Part shown: positions 1-8,447 of the stretch, one piece after another
Position numbering within the stretch: the stretch's first letter is position 1
How the letters are laid out: every line of letters begins with the position of its first letter
NCBI GenBank assembly: GCA_947459185.1
Contig: CANHCU010000011.1
Span: 1 to 52,295 of the forward strand
Source of the DNA: Planctomycetaceae bacterium
Lineage (GTDB): Bacteria; Planctomycetota; Planctomycetia; Pirellulales; UBA1268
Direction of reading: 5' to 3'
Length of the DNA: 52,295 bases
Position numbers and translations under genes: made by a program
The notes under the pieces: generated by a model
Databases searched by the model: none
The model's input: the letters and a program-made list of their open reading frames with translations, nothing else
Told to the model about the DNA's origin: nothing

Positions 1-35
1 ACGTCCGGCGACATGGTAGGGGCAACCCCGCTTGT

Positions 36-1301
36 TCAAGCCTTCCTTCCGTGTTTCGGGAGGTCGGCGTGGACGTCGGGGCCAAAGTAGCGGAGCGACA
101 CGAGCGGGCCGGGCCCGGTGTTTTCCACCGTGTAGCCCGCGGTGGCGGCGTCGGCCGAGATGAAGAGCTCGTCACTGGTCATCTCACCGAAGCGGATGAG
201 CGTCGGTGTGGCGACGTCATGCGCGCCCACCTTCCCTTCGCCCTGCACGGTGATCCAGCCGCTGGCACCGGCGTCCTTCACCGTGATCTTCGCGCCCGGC
301 TCGAGCGTCAGTTCCTTGGCGCTGAAGAGCTGCCGGCCATCGACATGGCCGTAGACGATCCAGCGGTCGGTGGCGCCGGGGCCGCTGCGAGTCTCGTCCA
401 CGATCGGCCTCAGGAAATTGCTCTCCTTGTAGTGGGTGTCGACGTTCTTCTCCCAGTCGAGTTGGCCGATGATGAAGTCGAGATCGTGGTGCTTATCCTT
501 CGGCATGTCCTTGACGAGCAGGCTCCAGGGCACTTCCCGGCCTTCGACGAGCGACTGGAACATGGCGAACACATCGCTGCCCCACTGCGGCTCGTAGGTG
601 AGCAGCGAGCCGGGCGCGTGGAGAACTCCCGGAGGGATCAGCCAGCCGGTGCCCCGTTCGAGCCGGTAGGCCTTGGCCAGATCGATGATGCCATTATCGC
701 CACGATTCCAGTTCTCGAGGCACTTCCGCACGTCTTCTTTCGTGGTGCCCGGCTCGAGGCCCATGAACGTGTACGGGAAGTGGTTGTCGCAGTTGTTGTA
801 TTGCGGTGGGAAGTAATAGCTCTCCGGCTTGCCCTCCTGGCCGACGAGTTTGGCGTCTTCGAACGACTGGTGCATATGGTGGGGGATCGGCCCCATATTG
901 TCGAAGAACTTCGAATAGACGGGCCACTTCTTGTAGCGGTCCCAGATCGCCTTCCCGACGAGCTTCGCGCCCCCCTCGCTGACAGCGTCCCGCAGCAGGA
1001 ATCGCTCGCCGTCGAACACGCACCACGACAGCCCCTCGTCGGGCACACGGCCCTCGTTGGCCGCTTCGGTTGTGCTGGCGAACCACCGCTCGTCGATGCC
1101 GCCGCGGTTGAGGCCATAGGAGTAGTAGTCGTCTGGGTGAAGGCGGACCCGCTTGCCGGGGTGGAGGAAGCTCCGCGGCACCCAGGTGGGCGACAGCCGG
1201 AGGATGCCCTTGCCGGCGGAGAGTGCTCGGTCGAGAGCAGAGCCGACGTTCTTCGACTCGGGAAGCTTGGCGGAGGTGCGGGAAGCGGTGGCGGTGGCCA
1301 T
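36..1301 (-). CDS. Cupin-fold protein, phosphomannose-isomerase-like
   Basis: The protein has about 421 residues and no signal peptide, so it is probably cytosolic. The centre holds a cupin-like stretch: a PHHMHQSFE motif with metal-ligand-type histidines, then a WLIPPGVLHAPGS segment resembling the second cupin motif of class I mannose-6-phosphate isomerases. The C-terminal part (VYGHVDGRQLF through GWITVQGEGKVG) looks like a second beta-barrel. I chose the ATG opening MATATASR because AGGGG lies just upstream; an in-frame start 23 codons earlier has no comparable site. It lies downstream of DUF1552 on the same strand, separated by about 180 bp that contain a small inverted repeat (GACCGA-TT-TCGGTC, 1414-1427), so it may have its own promoter. 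A sugar-isomerase or sugar-binding role is inference from the fold only; the substrate is unknown. Confidence 0.75.
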   Translation of the reverse strand: MATATASRTSAKLPESKNVGSALDRALSAGKGILRLSPTWVPRSFLHPGKRVRLHPDDYYSYGLNRGGIDERWFASTTEAANEGRVPDEGLSWCVFDGERFLLRDAVSEGGAKLVGKAIWDRYKKWPVYSKFFDNMGPIPHHMHQSFEDAKLVGQEGKPESYYFPPQYNNCDNHFPYTFMGLEPGTTKEDVRKCLENWNRGDNGIIDLAKAYRLERGTGWLIPPGVLHAPGSLLTYEPQWGSDVFAMFQSLVEGREVPWSLLVKDMPKDKHHDLDFIIGQLDWEKNVDTHYKESNFLRPIVDETRSGPGATDRWIVYGHVDGRQLFSAKELTLEPGAKITVKDAGASGWITVQGEGKVGAHDVATPTLIRFGEMTSDELFISADAATAGYTVENTGPGPLVSLRYFGPDVHADLPKHGRKA

Positions 1302-1480
1302 GGAAAACCCCTGTCGTGGACGCACGGAAGTGAGAGAAGAAGTTGTACGAATCCCGCGAAAGACCCGCAAGCAGCGGCAGGAGTCCGTGGCGGTGGGAAT
1401 CGGCTATGGCCGCGACCGATTTCGGTCAGCCAGCGGGTGATGCGCCGCTCGCTGTCGGTGCGGAACGTTGTGTCATGCCA

Positions 1481-2827
1481 CTATTCGAGGAGTCCAGACA
1501 GCCTGCCGGTGCTGTCGCCGAACTGCTCCACCGACACGTCCATGCGGTCAAGGAGCGACAGCCAGAGATTGCTCAGCGGTGTCTCTGCCGGGAACGTGAG
1601 GTGGCGGCCGGTCGTGATCGTGCCGCAGCCGCCGCCTGCGAGCAGGATCGGGAGGTTCTCGTGGTTGTGCTTGTTGCCGTCGTGGATGCCGCTGCCGTAG
1701 ACGATCATCGCGTGGTCGAGCAGCGTCCCATCCTCTTCCGGCACGGCGTCGAGCCGCTGGAGCAGGTGGGCGACGTGGCCGGCGTGGAACAGGTTGATGC
1801 TGCGGATCTTCGCCTGCTTCTCCGGGTTACCGCCGTGGTGCGAGAGGTCGTGATGCCCTTCCGGCACCCCGATGAAGGGATACGGTTTGTTGCTCCCTTC
1901 GTTGGCCAGCACGAACGTCGCGACGCGGGTCACATCGGCCTGAAAGGCCAGCACCAGAAGATCACACATCAAGCGGATGTGTTCGCCGTAATCGCCCGGA
2001 ATGCCCGCGGGCGGTGCCATCGCGGGCGGCTCCACCGGGGGCAGCGTGGCGGCTCGTTCGATCCGCTGTTCGATATCGCGGACCGACGTGAAATACTCGT
2101 CGAGCTTCCGTCGGTCGCCCACCGCTAGCCGTCGTTCTAGGCCACGAGAGTCCTCCCGCACGAAATCGAGGATGCTGGTGCGGCGGGCCGCGCGGGCCGC
2201 GGCGGCCGGGTCGCCGTCGCCGAACAGCCGGTCGAAGACCACCTTCGGGTTGACCTCCTTGGGCAACGGCTGCGTGGGCGACCGCCACGACATTGTTGAG
2301 GAGTAGACGCAGCTGTAGCCGGAGTCACAGTTGCCGGCCATTGCGCCCTTGTCGGCGCCGATCTCCAGCGAGGGGAGCCGTGTCTCGCTGCCGGCCATCG
2401 CGGCCGCGATTTGGTCGACCGACGTGCCGCTGCGGATGCTCGTGCCATCGGTCTTCCTGGGCTGCACGCCGGTGAGAAACGCCGCCATCGCCCGGGCATG
2501 GTCGCCGCCGCCGTCGCCGTGAGCGCGGGCCTTGTCGGCCGCCAGCCCCGACAGCACCGTGAGCTTTTGCTTCACGCTGGCAAACGGCTCCATGATCGAC
2601 GCCAGTTCGAAGTCGCGGCCCTCCCCCTTCGGCGTCCAGTCGGCCATGTGCTGTCCGTTTGGCGCATAGAGAAACGCGATCCGGTTGGGCGGCGCGGCCC
2701 GCGAGTCGGCGGTCGCGGCGAGTGCAGTGAGCCTTCCCATCGCCTCCAGCCAGGGAAGCGGCAGGGCGACGCCGAGGCCCCGTAGTAGGGTGCGGCGCGA
2801 GAGATGCCTGGCAGCGACGTTCATCAT
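1481..2827 (-). CDS. DUF1552 family Tat-exported protein
   Basis: About 448 residues. The N-terminus carries a twin-arginine signal (LSRRTLLRGLGVALPLPWLEAM) of the kind that opens DUF1552 proteins (PF07586), so the product is probably exported folded. Further family landmarks are the RIAFLYAPNGQHMADWTP segment after the signal, the ILDFVREDSRGLERRL segment in the middle, the HHDLSHHGG motif, and the late MIVYGSGIHDGNKH and NLPILLAGGG segments. The ATGATG start was chosen because GAGG lies about 7 bases upstream and it begins 25 bp after the stop of the DUF1592-type gene, so the two are surely co-transcribed. DUF1552 resembles DUF1501 in gene context and Tat signal, and a metal-dependent hydrolase fold is suspected, but no reaction has been established. 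Identification is firm; function is unknown. Confidence 0.93.
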   Translation of the reverse strand: MMNVAARHLSRRTLLRGLGVALPLPWLEAMGRLTALAATADSRAAPPNRIAFLYAPNGQHMADWTPKGEGRDFELASIMEPFASVKQKLTVLSGLAADKARAHGDGGGDHARAMAAFLTGVQPRKTDGTSIRSGTSVDQIAAAMAGSETRLPSLEIGADKGAMAGNCDSGYSCVYSSTMSWRSPTQPLPKEVNPKVVFDRLFGDGDPAAAARAARRTSILDFVREDSRGLERRLAVGDRRKLDEYFTSVRDIEQRIERAATLPPVEPPAMAPPAGIPGDYGEHIRLMCDLLVLAFQADVTRVATFVLANEGSNKPYPFIGVPEGHHDLSHHGGNPEKQAKIRSINLFHAGHVAHLLQRLDAVPEEDGTLLDHAMIVYGSGIHDGNKHNHENLPILLAGGGCGTITTGRHLTFPAETPLSNLWLSLLDRMDVSVEQFGDSTGRLSGLLE

Positions 2828-2852
2828 GAGAGACCTCATTCGAGTGTGTGAG

Positions 2853-5366
2853 TCATTCAACGGTGCCGCCACCGCGACGCTGCCGGAAGGCGTCGCTGGT
2901 CACGATCCCGGCCACGAGCACCGATACCTTGTAATCCTGCGATTCGAGTCGGTCGACGACCCGCTCGATCGTCGGCCGGTCGGCCGGCTCGAGGCCCCGG
3001 CCGAGCGCGAAGGTCATCATCTTTTCGGTCAGGCACCGACAGTATTCCCGTTTCATCGCGAGCAGGACGTCCTTCAATCCCACGGGGCCTGAGAAGGATG
3101 TGCCATTGGGGAACGTCCCGTCGGCGTCGATATCGAGCATGCCATCCTTGGTACGGAATGCCCCCACGGCATCGTAGTTTTCCAGGGCGAATCCGATTGC
3201 ATCCATCCGGGCATGGCAGCCGGCGCAAGCGGCGTTCCTGCGATGCACCTCCATCCGCTCCCGGAGCGATGCCGTCGCCGATTCCCCTTCGTTCTCCTCC
3301 AGTTCGGGAACGTTGGGCGGCGGTGGCGGTGGCGGCTCGCCGAGCAGTTGTTCCAGCACCCAGCGACCCCGCTTGACGGGCGACGTGCGTGTAGGGTTTG
3401 AGGTGGCGGTGAGGATGCCCGCCTGCGAGAGCAGGCCGCCACGCGTGCGGTCGGCGGTCGGGACGCGGTGGAAGTCCTTCCCCTTGCCGCCGGCCTTGCG
3501 GTAGGCGTCTTCCAGGCCGTAGTGCTTCGCCAGCGGCGCGTTGACGAACGTGGAGTCTGCATCGATCAGTTCCAGGACGCTGCGATCCTCGAGAAACACG
3601 CCCCCCACGAAGAGTTCGGTCTCCTGGAGCATGGCGGCCCTCAGGTCGTTGTTGAACGTGGGAAAGAGTTCGCCGTCGGGTGAGATGAACTCGATTCGCT
3701 TGAGCTGCAGCCACTGCATGGCGAAGCTGGTCACGAGCGCGGCAGCACGCGGATCGGCCAGCATGCGGCGGACCTGGGTATCGAGGTTCTCGGACAACTG
3801 CCCGTGGTCTGCGAGGTCGAGCAGTTCGTCGTCGGGCATCGTGCTCCAGAGAAAGAACGAGAGCCGCGAGGCGAGCTGGAACTCGTCGAGCGATTGCACG
3901 CCGTCGTCATCCGGCTGGTCGTCGGATTCGACATGGAAGAGAAATTTTGGTGAGCAGAGAGCCGCCTGCATGGCGAACTGCACGCCTGCATGCCAATCGC
4001 GGCCGGACTTCACGGCTTTGTCCACGAGTGCGACGTGACGGTCGAGTTCACCCTGCTCGAGACGACGGCGAAATGCCCGCCTCAGGAATCGCCCGAGCAC
4101 CTCCCGCGTCTGGTCTTCCTGGGACCCAGTGGCCGCACATGCCAGCAGCCGCTTCTGGGTCGCGGGCCGCGAATCGAGCGGGCCGGAGAGATCCAGGCCC
4201 TCCACGAATACCGTCGTGGCAGGAGCGTCGGTGGTTTCCTCGCCGTTCGTGCCCTCCGTGTTTTCCGGTGCCTCTATCGTCTCCATGGCCGGCTTCTCGA
4301 TGGCGATCAGCACTCTGTCGCGTCCCGGCAGCGGCGGCACGCGAACCTTGAACTCGTTGGCCGTCTCCTTCGAGATGCCGGTGACGACGAACGACCCGAG
4401 GATTCGCGAAGTCCGGGGCACGGCTCCGGACAGCCGATCCAGATCCTCCTGCGCGGCAGGCTGCGGCAGGTCCTTGCCGCTGACGAGGAGCGTCAGGCGA
4501 ACCGGCTGCGGCGCGTCGGCCGCTGCGTAGACCTTGGTGCGCAGCTCATACTCGCCGTCGGCCTCCCATTCAAACGGGGCATTGATCGGTCCCAGTTCGA
4601 TCGCGCCTTGTCCGGCGGTGGACATCCGCCGAAACCCGGCGACTATCAGACGCTTGACGTCCGGACTGGCTGGCTCCGTGTATTGCGCCTGCCGGCGACG
4701 TTTGACCACCGGCGGCGGCGTGGCGGGAATGGCCCGCTCCATCACCGCCTCGGCGGCATCGAGATACCGCTCCAATAACAGCGGCGAGACCGTCAGCACG
4801 TCACCGATCGTGTCGAAGCCATGGCCAATTTCATCGCTCGGAAAATCGGTCGTCGGGTCGAAGTCGACCCCCACGAGGTCCCGGATTGTGTTGCGGTATT
4901 CCACCCGGTTGAGCCGCCGCATCGTGACCCTGCCGGGATCGGCGGGGGCTCGCAGGTCGGCCTCGGCGTAACGCTGCCGCATGCCTGCCACGAAGGACGC
5001 CGCCTCTGCCGCCGCGGGCCGCGGCTGATCCTGCGGAGGCATCTCGCCTGCTTCGACCCGGCGCAGGGCTGTTTCCCAGAGCTTCCGCTGCGCGAGAAGG
5101 CCGGCATCGTCGGCCGGCCATGAGAGCGTGACATCGCCCTCGGGCTTGCTGTCGCCGTGGCAGTCGACGCAGTGGCGGGCGAGGAATTCACGCATGTCTG
5201 CCGAGTCCGTGACGGCATCTTCGGCCCGGACTGGCCGCAGGTCGGCTGTGGCGTCGACGAAGACGGCCACCACCACGAGCCACGGCACCGCCATGCGGAC
5301 GCCGCGCCGCCCTGCACCGCGGGTTGCGGTCGAGGTGCAGCCAAGCTGTCGCGGATGGCGGTTCAT
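2853..5366 (-). CDS. PSCyt1-DUF1587-DUF1595-DUF1592-DUF1588-DUF1585 cytochrome-like protein
   Basis: An exported 837-residue planctomycete protein. The order is: hydrophobic leader near residues 25-45; a PSCyt1 haem-type motif CVDCH at 66-70; DUF1587 (RLNRVEYRNTIRDLVGVDF); a beta-rich carbohydrate-binding-like insert; DUF1595 (FLRRAFRRRL); DUF1592 (LASRLSFFLWSTMPDDELL); DUF1588 with a second CXXCH (CAGCH, 714-718); DUF1585 (MMTFALGRGLE) at the C-terminus. The ATG is preceded by a strong AGGAGG. Two CXXCH sites imply up to two covalently bound haems if cytochrome c maturation acts on it. It is the promoter-proximal gene of the pair with DUF1552. Members of this family are thought to act outside the cytoplasm, perhaps in electron transfer during polysaccharide breakdown; that role is inference. 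Confidence 0.94.
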   Translation of the reverse strand: MNRHPRQLGCTSTATRGAGRRGVRMAVPWLVVVAVFVDATADLRPVRAEDAVTDSADMREFLARHCVDCHGDSKPEGDVTLSWPADDAGLLAQRKLWETALRRVEAGEMPPQDQPRPAAAEAASFVAGMRQRYAEADLRAPADPGRVTMRRLNRVEYRNTIRDLVGVDFDPTTDFPSDEIGHGFDTIGDVLTVSPLLLERYLDAAEAVMERAIPATPPPVVKRRRQAQYTEPASPDVKRLIVAGFRRMSTAGQGAIELGPINAPFEWEADGEYELRTKVYAAADAPQPVRLTLLVSGKDLPQPAAQEDLDRLSGAVPRTSRILGSFVVTGISKETANEFKVRVPPLPGRDRVLIAIEKPAMETIEAPENTEGTNGEETTDAPATTVFVEGLDLSGPLDSRPATQKRLLACAATGSQEDQTREVLGRFLRRAFRRRLEQGELDRHVALVDKAVKSGRDWHAGVQFAMQAALCSPKFLFHVESDDQPDDDGVQSLDEFQLASRLSFFLWSTMPDDELLDLADHGQLSENLDTQVRRMLADPRAAALVTSFAMQWLQLKRIEFISPDGELFPTFNNDLRAAMLQETELFVGGVFLEDRSVLELIDADSTFVNAPLAKHYGLEDAYRKAGGKGKDFHRVPTADRTRGGLLSQAGILTATSNPTRTSPVKRGRWVLEQLLGEPPPPPPPNVPELEENEGESATASLRERMEVHRRNAACAGCHARMDAIGFALENYDAVGAFRTKDGMLDIDADGTFPNGTSFSGPVGLKDVLLAMKREYCRCLTEKMMTFALGRGLEPADRPTIERVVDRLESQDYKVSVLVAGIVTSDAFRQRRGGGTVE

Positions 5367-5476
5367 CGGCTTCCTCCTGCCAAAGGGCAGACGAAAAGCT
5401 TACCATCCCGACGAAAGCCTAAGACGGGAGCAATTTTTCGGTTGAAAAGAGAGCCCCGTCCACGGACCATGCTTCC

Positions 5477-5929
5477 ATGCCGCAGCATTTCTTCCAAATC
5501 ACGAACACGATTGCCCTCCTGGCCTGGATCGGGCTCGTGCTCTTTCCCGGCCGACGCGCCGTGTCGCATCTGCTCTGTGCGACCGTGATCCCCGGCCTGC
5601 TGGCCGCGTGCTATGCCGCCGTGATCGGCTGGAAGCTTGCCTCAAACGGCCCGCCGCCGGGGGATGTGATGACGATCGACGGCCTCCGCGCCGTCTTCTC
5701 CGACGACTGGGTCTTCGCCGCCGCGTGGGCCCACTACCTCGTCTTCGACATGGTGGTCGGTGCCTGGATCGCCCGGGATGCCGTTCGCCTTGGCATTCCC
5801 TGGCCGCTCCGCACGATCGCGCTTCTGCTGACGTTTTTGTCCGGACCGGTCGGGTTTCTGCTGCACCTCGTGACGCGGTTTGTGCTGCGGAGGGCAGTCG
5901 CCACAGACGGTGTCGCAGTCACGGCCTGA
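5477..5929 (+). CDS. ABA4-like (DUF4281) integral membrane protein
   Basis: A 150-residue protein with about four hydrophobic segments: near 8-24, 30-50, 75-95 and 110-135. The DWVFAAAWAHYLVFDMVVGAWIARDA stretch (written here in pieces: AAWAHYLVFD, GAWIARDA) and the closing LLTFLSGPVGFLLHL are the signature of the ABA4-like family (DUF4281), named after the plant neoxanthin-biosynthesis protein ABA4. Bacterial members have no proven function; a link to isoprenoid or carotenoid chemistry is only suggested by the plant relative. No clear Shine-Dalgarno sequence precedes the ATG. It is transcribed divergently from the DUF1592-type gene and runs toward the small secreted protein gene, ending about 18 bp from it. 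Confidence 0.87.
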   Translation: MPQHFFQITNTIALLAWIGLVLFPGRRAVSHLLCATVIPGLLAACYAAVIGWKLASNGPPPGDVMTIDGLRAVFSDDWVFAAAWAHYLVFDMVVGAWIARDAVRLGIPWPLRTIALLLTFLSGPVGFLLHLVTRFVLRRAVATDGVAVTA

Positions 5930-5947
5930 GCCGTCACCCGCGACGGT

Positions 5948-6589
5948 TCATTTCCGCCTGCCAAGTTTGCACCGTGTTGTCCCTTGGGCAGTTGCTGCGT
6001 GAAAGCGGTTGTCCGGACAACGGGCCGTTGCGACACCGACGTCTTCCGACGGACAGATGCACGGCTCAAAGGCGGCAGTTGAGCCATCGAGTTCAACGCT
6101 CTGCGCCTTCGTCACGCCCTCTGACGCAGCCTTCGACTCACCAGCCGGCAGCATGTGTGCCTCGCCCTTCGGGGCCGTCTTCGTCTCACCCTCCGGCAAC
6201 GCGTGGCCGAACACGGACCAGACCACTCCGTCGCCGAGAACCGACAGGCTCATGCGGCCATCGTCGGCGATGATCAGGTTCAAGCTGCGGCCGTTCTCCA
6301 CTCCGGAGAAAATTCGCTGGCCCTGAGACTCGTGGACCATCTCGAACTTCGTCACCTCGCCGCGCCGCGAGTCCGGTGCCAGCAGCGTCAATTCCTTTTT
6401 GGCGGCGTCCACGCGAAAGAACGTCGGACGCTCTTTTTCGCCCAGATCGGGAGGACCCACCGTGCCGTCTTCGTCCACCGCGACGGCCGAGCCGATCGAA
6501 CAGAGCCAGGTCTGTTCGGCCCATGCGCCGCCACACAACGCCCCATTGGCCACCAGAGTCAACAAAATCATCGTCATCGCGTTCTTCAT
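5948..6589 (-). CDS. Secreted protein of unknown function
   Basis: About 213 residues. The chosen ATG opens a standard signal peptide (MKNAMTMILLTLVANGALC) with a likely cleavage after the AWA triplet. The mature part reads as a small beta-rich domain that reports on some quantity (FFRVDAAKKELTLL, VTKFEMVHESQGQRIF, LNLIIADDGRMSLSVL), then a Glu/Lys/Ala-rich linker and a C-terminal tail with three cysteines. An upstream in-frame start would add about 47 residues before the signal peptide and is less likely. It sits 86 bp downstream of the glycine-zipper gene on the same strand and may share its transcript. I do not recognise the family. Confidence 0.7.
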   Translation of the reverse strand: MKNAMTMILLTLVANGALCGGAWAEQTWLCSIGSAVAVDEDGTVGPPDLGEKERPTFFRVDAAKKELTLLAPDSRRGEVTKFEMVHESQGQRIFSGVENGRSLNLIIADDGRMSLSVLGDGVVWSVFGHALPEGETKTAPKGEAHMLPAGESKAASEGVTKAQSVELDGSTAAFEPCICPSEDVGVATARCPDNRFHAATAQGTTRCKLGRRK

Positions 6590-6675
6590 CGTTGATTCAC
6601 TTTCTTGAATGCTGAGTATCGTTCGCTCGTGTGAGACACCGGATGCCGGACTGACTCGAAATCGCCTTCCAGGCC

Positions 6676-7242
6676 TTAACGCACGGAGTAGCCCATGCCC
6701 TCCATGGCGGCGATAAAGTTTCTGTCCCACATCGCGAACTGCTGCTGGTAGGTAGCCATGGCTGCATCGGCCGATCCTCCCGCTGCCTTCACGGCCCGCC
6801 GCGAACGCATGCCGCCGGTCAGGCCGCCGCCCATGCCGCCAGCCGTTGCCCCGATCGCCGCGCCTTTCCCGGCGTCACCGGCGATGGCACCGATGGCGAC
6901 ACCCATGAGAGCGCCGCCCGCTCCACCTTTTACGGCGCCACCCAGACCACCACCGAGGGCACCGCCGGCTGCTTGTGCCGAGGCTTGTACTTGTTGGTCG
7001 AGTTGGGCCTTCGCCTGATAGGGATCCCAGCCGGTCTGTCGGGAGGCCCAGTCATAGGCAGTGTTTTCGTCCACCCGCTGCTGGTCGGGGCTCTGGCCTT
7101 TCGCCGGGAAGATCGCGTGCCTTCCCGGATTGGTGCTGAGGCCCGGCGGGCCGGCCTGCGCTACGGTGGCAACCACCACGGCCGAGGCGAGGGTCAAAAA
7201 GGACAGGCTCCGCCCCGTCCTTGGCTGGAATCGCTTGATCAT
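6676..7242 (-). CDS. Glycine-zipper exported protein (YMGG-like)
   Basis: About 188 residues. A signal peptide (LTLASAVVVATVAQA, cleavage near residue 31) is followed by a soluble stretch and then a 50-residue glycine zipper at roughly 95-150, with repeated GGALGGG, GGAGGALMG and GATAGGMGGG blocks. Such zippers form tightly packed transmembrane or outer-membrane helices. The C-terminus (YQQQFAMWDRNFIAAMEGMGYSVR, quoted in part as MEGMGYSVR) matches the tail common to planctomycete glycine-zipper proteins, which usually reads CMEGRGY; the usual cysteine is absent. The start is the ATG eight bases after AGGAG; a GTG one codon earlier also fits. An envelope role is likely; nothing more specific can be said. 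Confidence 0.82.
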   Translation of the reverse strand: MIKRFQPRTGRSLSFLTLASAVVVATVAQAGPPGLSTNPGRHAIFPAKGQSPDQQRVDENTAYDWASRQTGWDPYQAKAQLDQQVQASAQAAGGALGGGLGGAVKGGAGGALMGVAIGAIAGDAGKGAAIGATAGGMGGGLTGGMRSRRAVKAAGGSADAAMATYQQQFAMWDRNFIAAMEGMGYSVR

Positions 7243-7347
7243 CACGGTATCTCCTAGAAAAGCCCGGTGAGTGGAGAGGCCCCGGAAGGGGAATGTGCGG
7301 GGGATACCCGATCTGGGCCCGTCGTGGAAAGACTGGTTTTCGTGAGG

Positions 7348-8331
7348 TCACCCCCGTATCTGCTCCGCCAGCCGTTGCACCGAGAGTGGAGCTGAGCCCT
7401 CGGCCTTGTTGTTGATCGTGATGAAGACGTCGCGGTCGGCGGCGACTGCCGTGCGGGCCAATCGCGCCAGGGCCGTGCGGCTCGGCAGATCCTCCTCCAT
7501 CAGGCGGTTGAACGGAAAATAATCGGCCTTCGCATCCTCGTAGCCACGGCCGGCATGGAGATTCCAGCGGGCGACGAGCGGTGTCTGCGTGTTGACCCGG
7601 TCGAGGCCGAACGTGGAGGCCTGCTCCTCCACCGGTGGCATCCGCGCGTGGACGGCGAGGCAGGGTACGACGCCGGCATCCTCGAGCGACCGTGCAAATG
7701 TCTTGCAGACGAGTTGCGGGTCGCGGACCTCGACGGCGTAGCGCGGGCCGCGCGGCAGTACGGCCATGAAGGCGGCGATCCGCGCTGCGAGTTTTGGCAC
7801 GTCGGACAGGAGTCTCCTGCCGAGTGGGGGAAACTGAAAGACGAGTGGACCGGCCGTGGAGCCCAGTCCGTCGATCGCCGGCCGTATGAACGTCGCGGCT
7901 GCCGTGGTGGCATCGAGGAAGAGCGGATTCTCGCGGGCCGCCTCGCCGGAGCCGGGCTTGCGCACAACCGGATCGGTGATCGCGGCCGGAGCCTTCACGA
8001 CGAACCGGAAGTGCGCGGGCACACTCGCGGCATAGCGGGCGAATTCCTCCCGCGTGAGCGGCGCGTAGAACGTGCGGTCGAGGCTGACGGTTCGGAAGAG
8101 CGGATGCGCGGCATAGGCGGCGAGTCCGTGCCGTGCGAGTGATTGTTCATTGGCTGGCGTGCTGTTTCCGGTGGCGTAGACGAGCCCTGCCCAGCCGGGA
8201 AAAGACCAGCTCGACGTGCCCAAATGGATCCGCGGAGACAGCGCGTTGCCAAGGGCGGTCACGGCCGGGTCCACGCCAGCGGGATCGATCGCGTCGGCAT
8301 CGGCGAAGAGAGAGAGTTGTTCGTGCGTCAT
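7348..8331 (-). CDS. DUF72 (YecE-like) protein
   Basis: About 327 residues. The start of the DUF72 domain is clear (IHLGTSSWSFPGW, the family's G-T-S-x-W motif), followed by a FRTVSLDRTFY segment, FRFVVKAPAAIT, LVFQFPP, YAVEVRDP and a terminal FITINNKAEGSAP, which together outline the TIM-barrel-like fold of the YecE family (PF01904). The reaction is unknown in all members. The ATG at MTHEQLSLF was preferred: the frame stays open for 88 codons upstream, but that part has no protein character and runs into the region of the divergent gene. It is divergent from the FAD/Fe-S dehydrogenase, with about 116 bp between start codons for both promoters. Confidence 0.92.
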   Translation of the reverse strand: MTHEQLSLFADADAIDPAGVDPAVTALGNALSPRIHLGTSSWSFPGWAGLVYATGNSTPANEQSLARHGLAAYAAHPLFRTVSLDRTFYAPLTREEFARYAASVPAHFRFVVKAPAAITDPVVRKPGSGEAARENPLFLDATTAAATFIRPAIDGLGSTAGPLVFQFPPLGRRLLSDVPKLAARIAAFMAVLPRGPRYAVEVRDPQLVCKTFARSLEDAGVVPCLAVHARMPPVEEQASTFGLDRVNTQTPLVARWNLHAGRGYEDAKADYFPFNRLMEEDLPSRTALARLARTAVAADRDVFITINNKAEGSAPLSVQRLAEQIRG

Positions 8332-8447
8332 GCAACGGCTGGAAAAGCAGGCGGCGAGAAACGTAAAAGTTTGCGACCGGTCTGAAACCCTATCATGATG
8401 GCCGGAGCGCGGCGGTGCAGAGCAGCCGGTCAGGTGCATGGGAGCGT

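Noticed and set aside
51..1700. Long plus-strand frame of about 549 codons opposite the cupin gene and the DUF1552 end
   Set aside because: Composition follows the codon bias of the minus-strand genes; no domain pattern, and it runs across two real genes.
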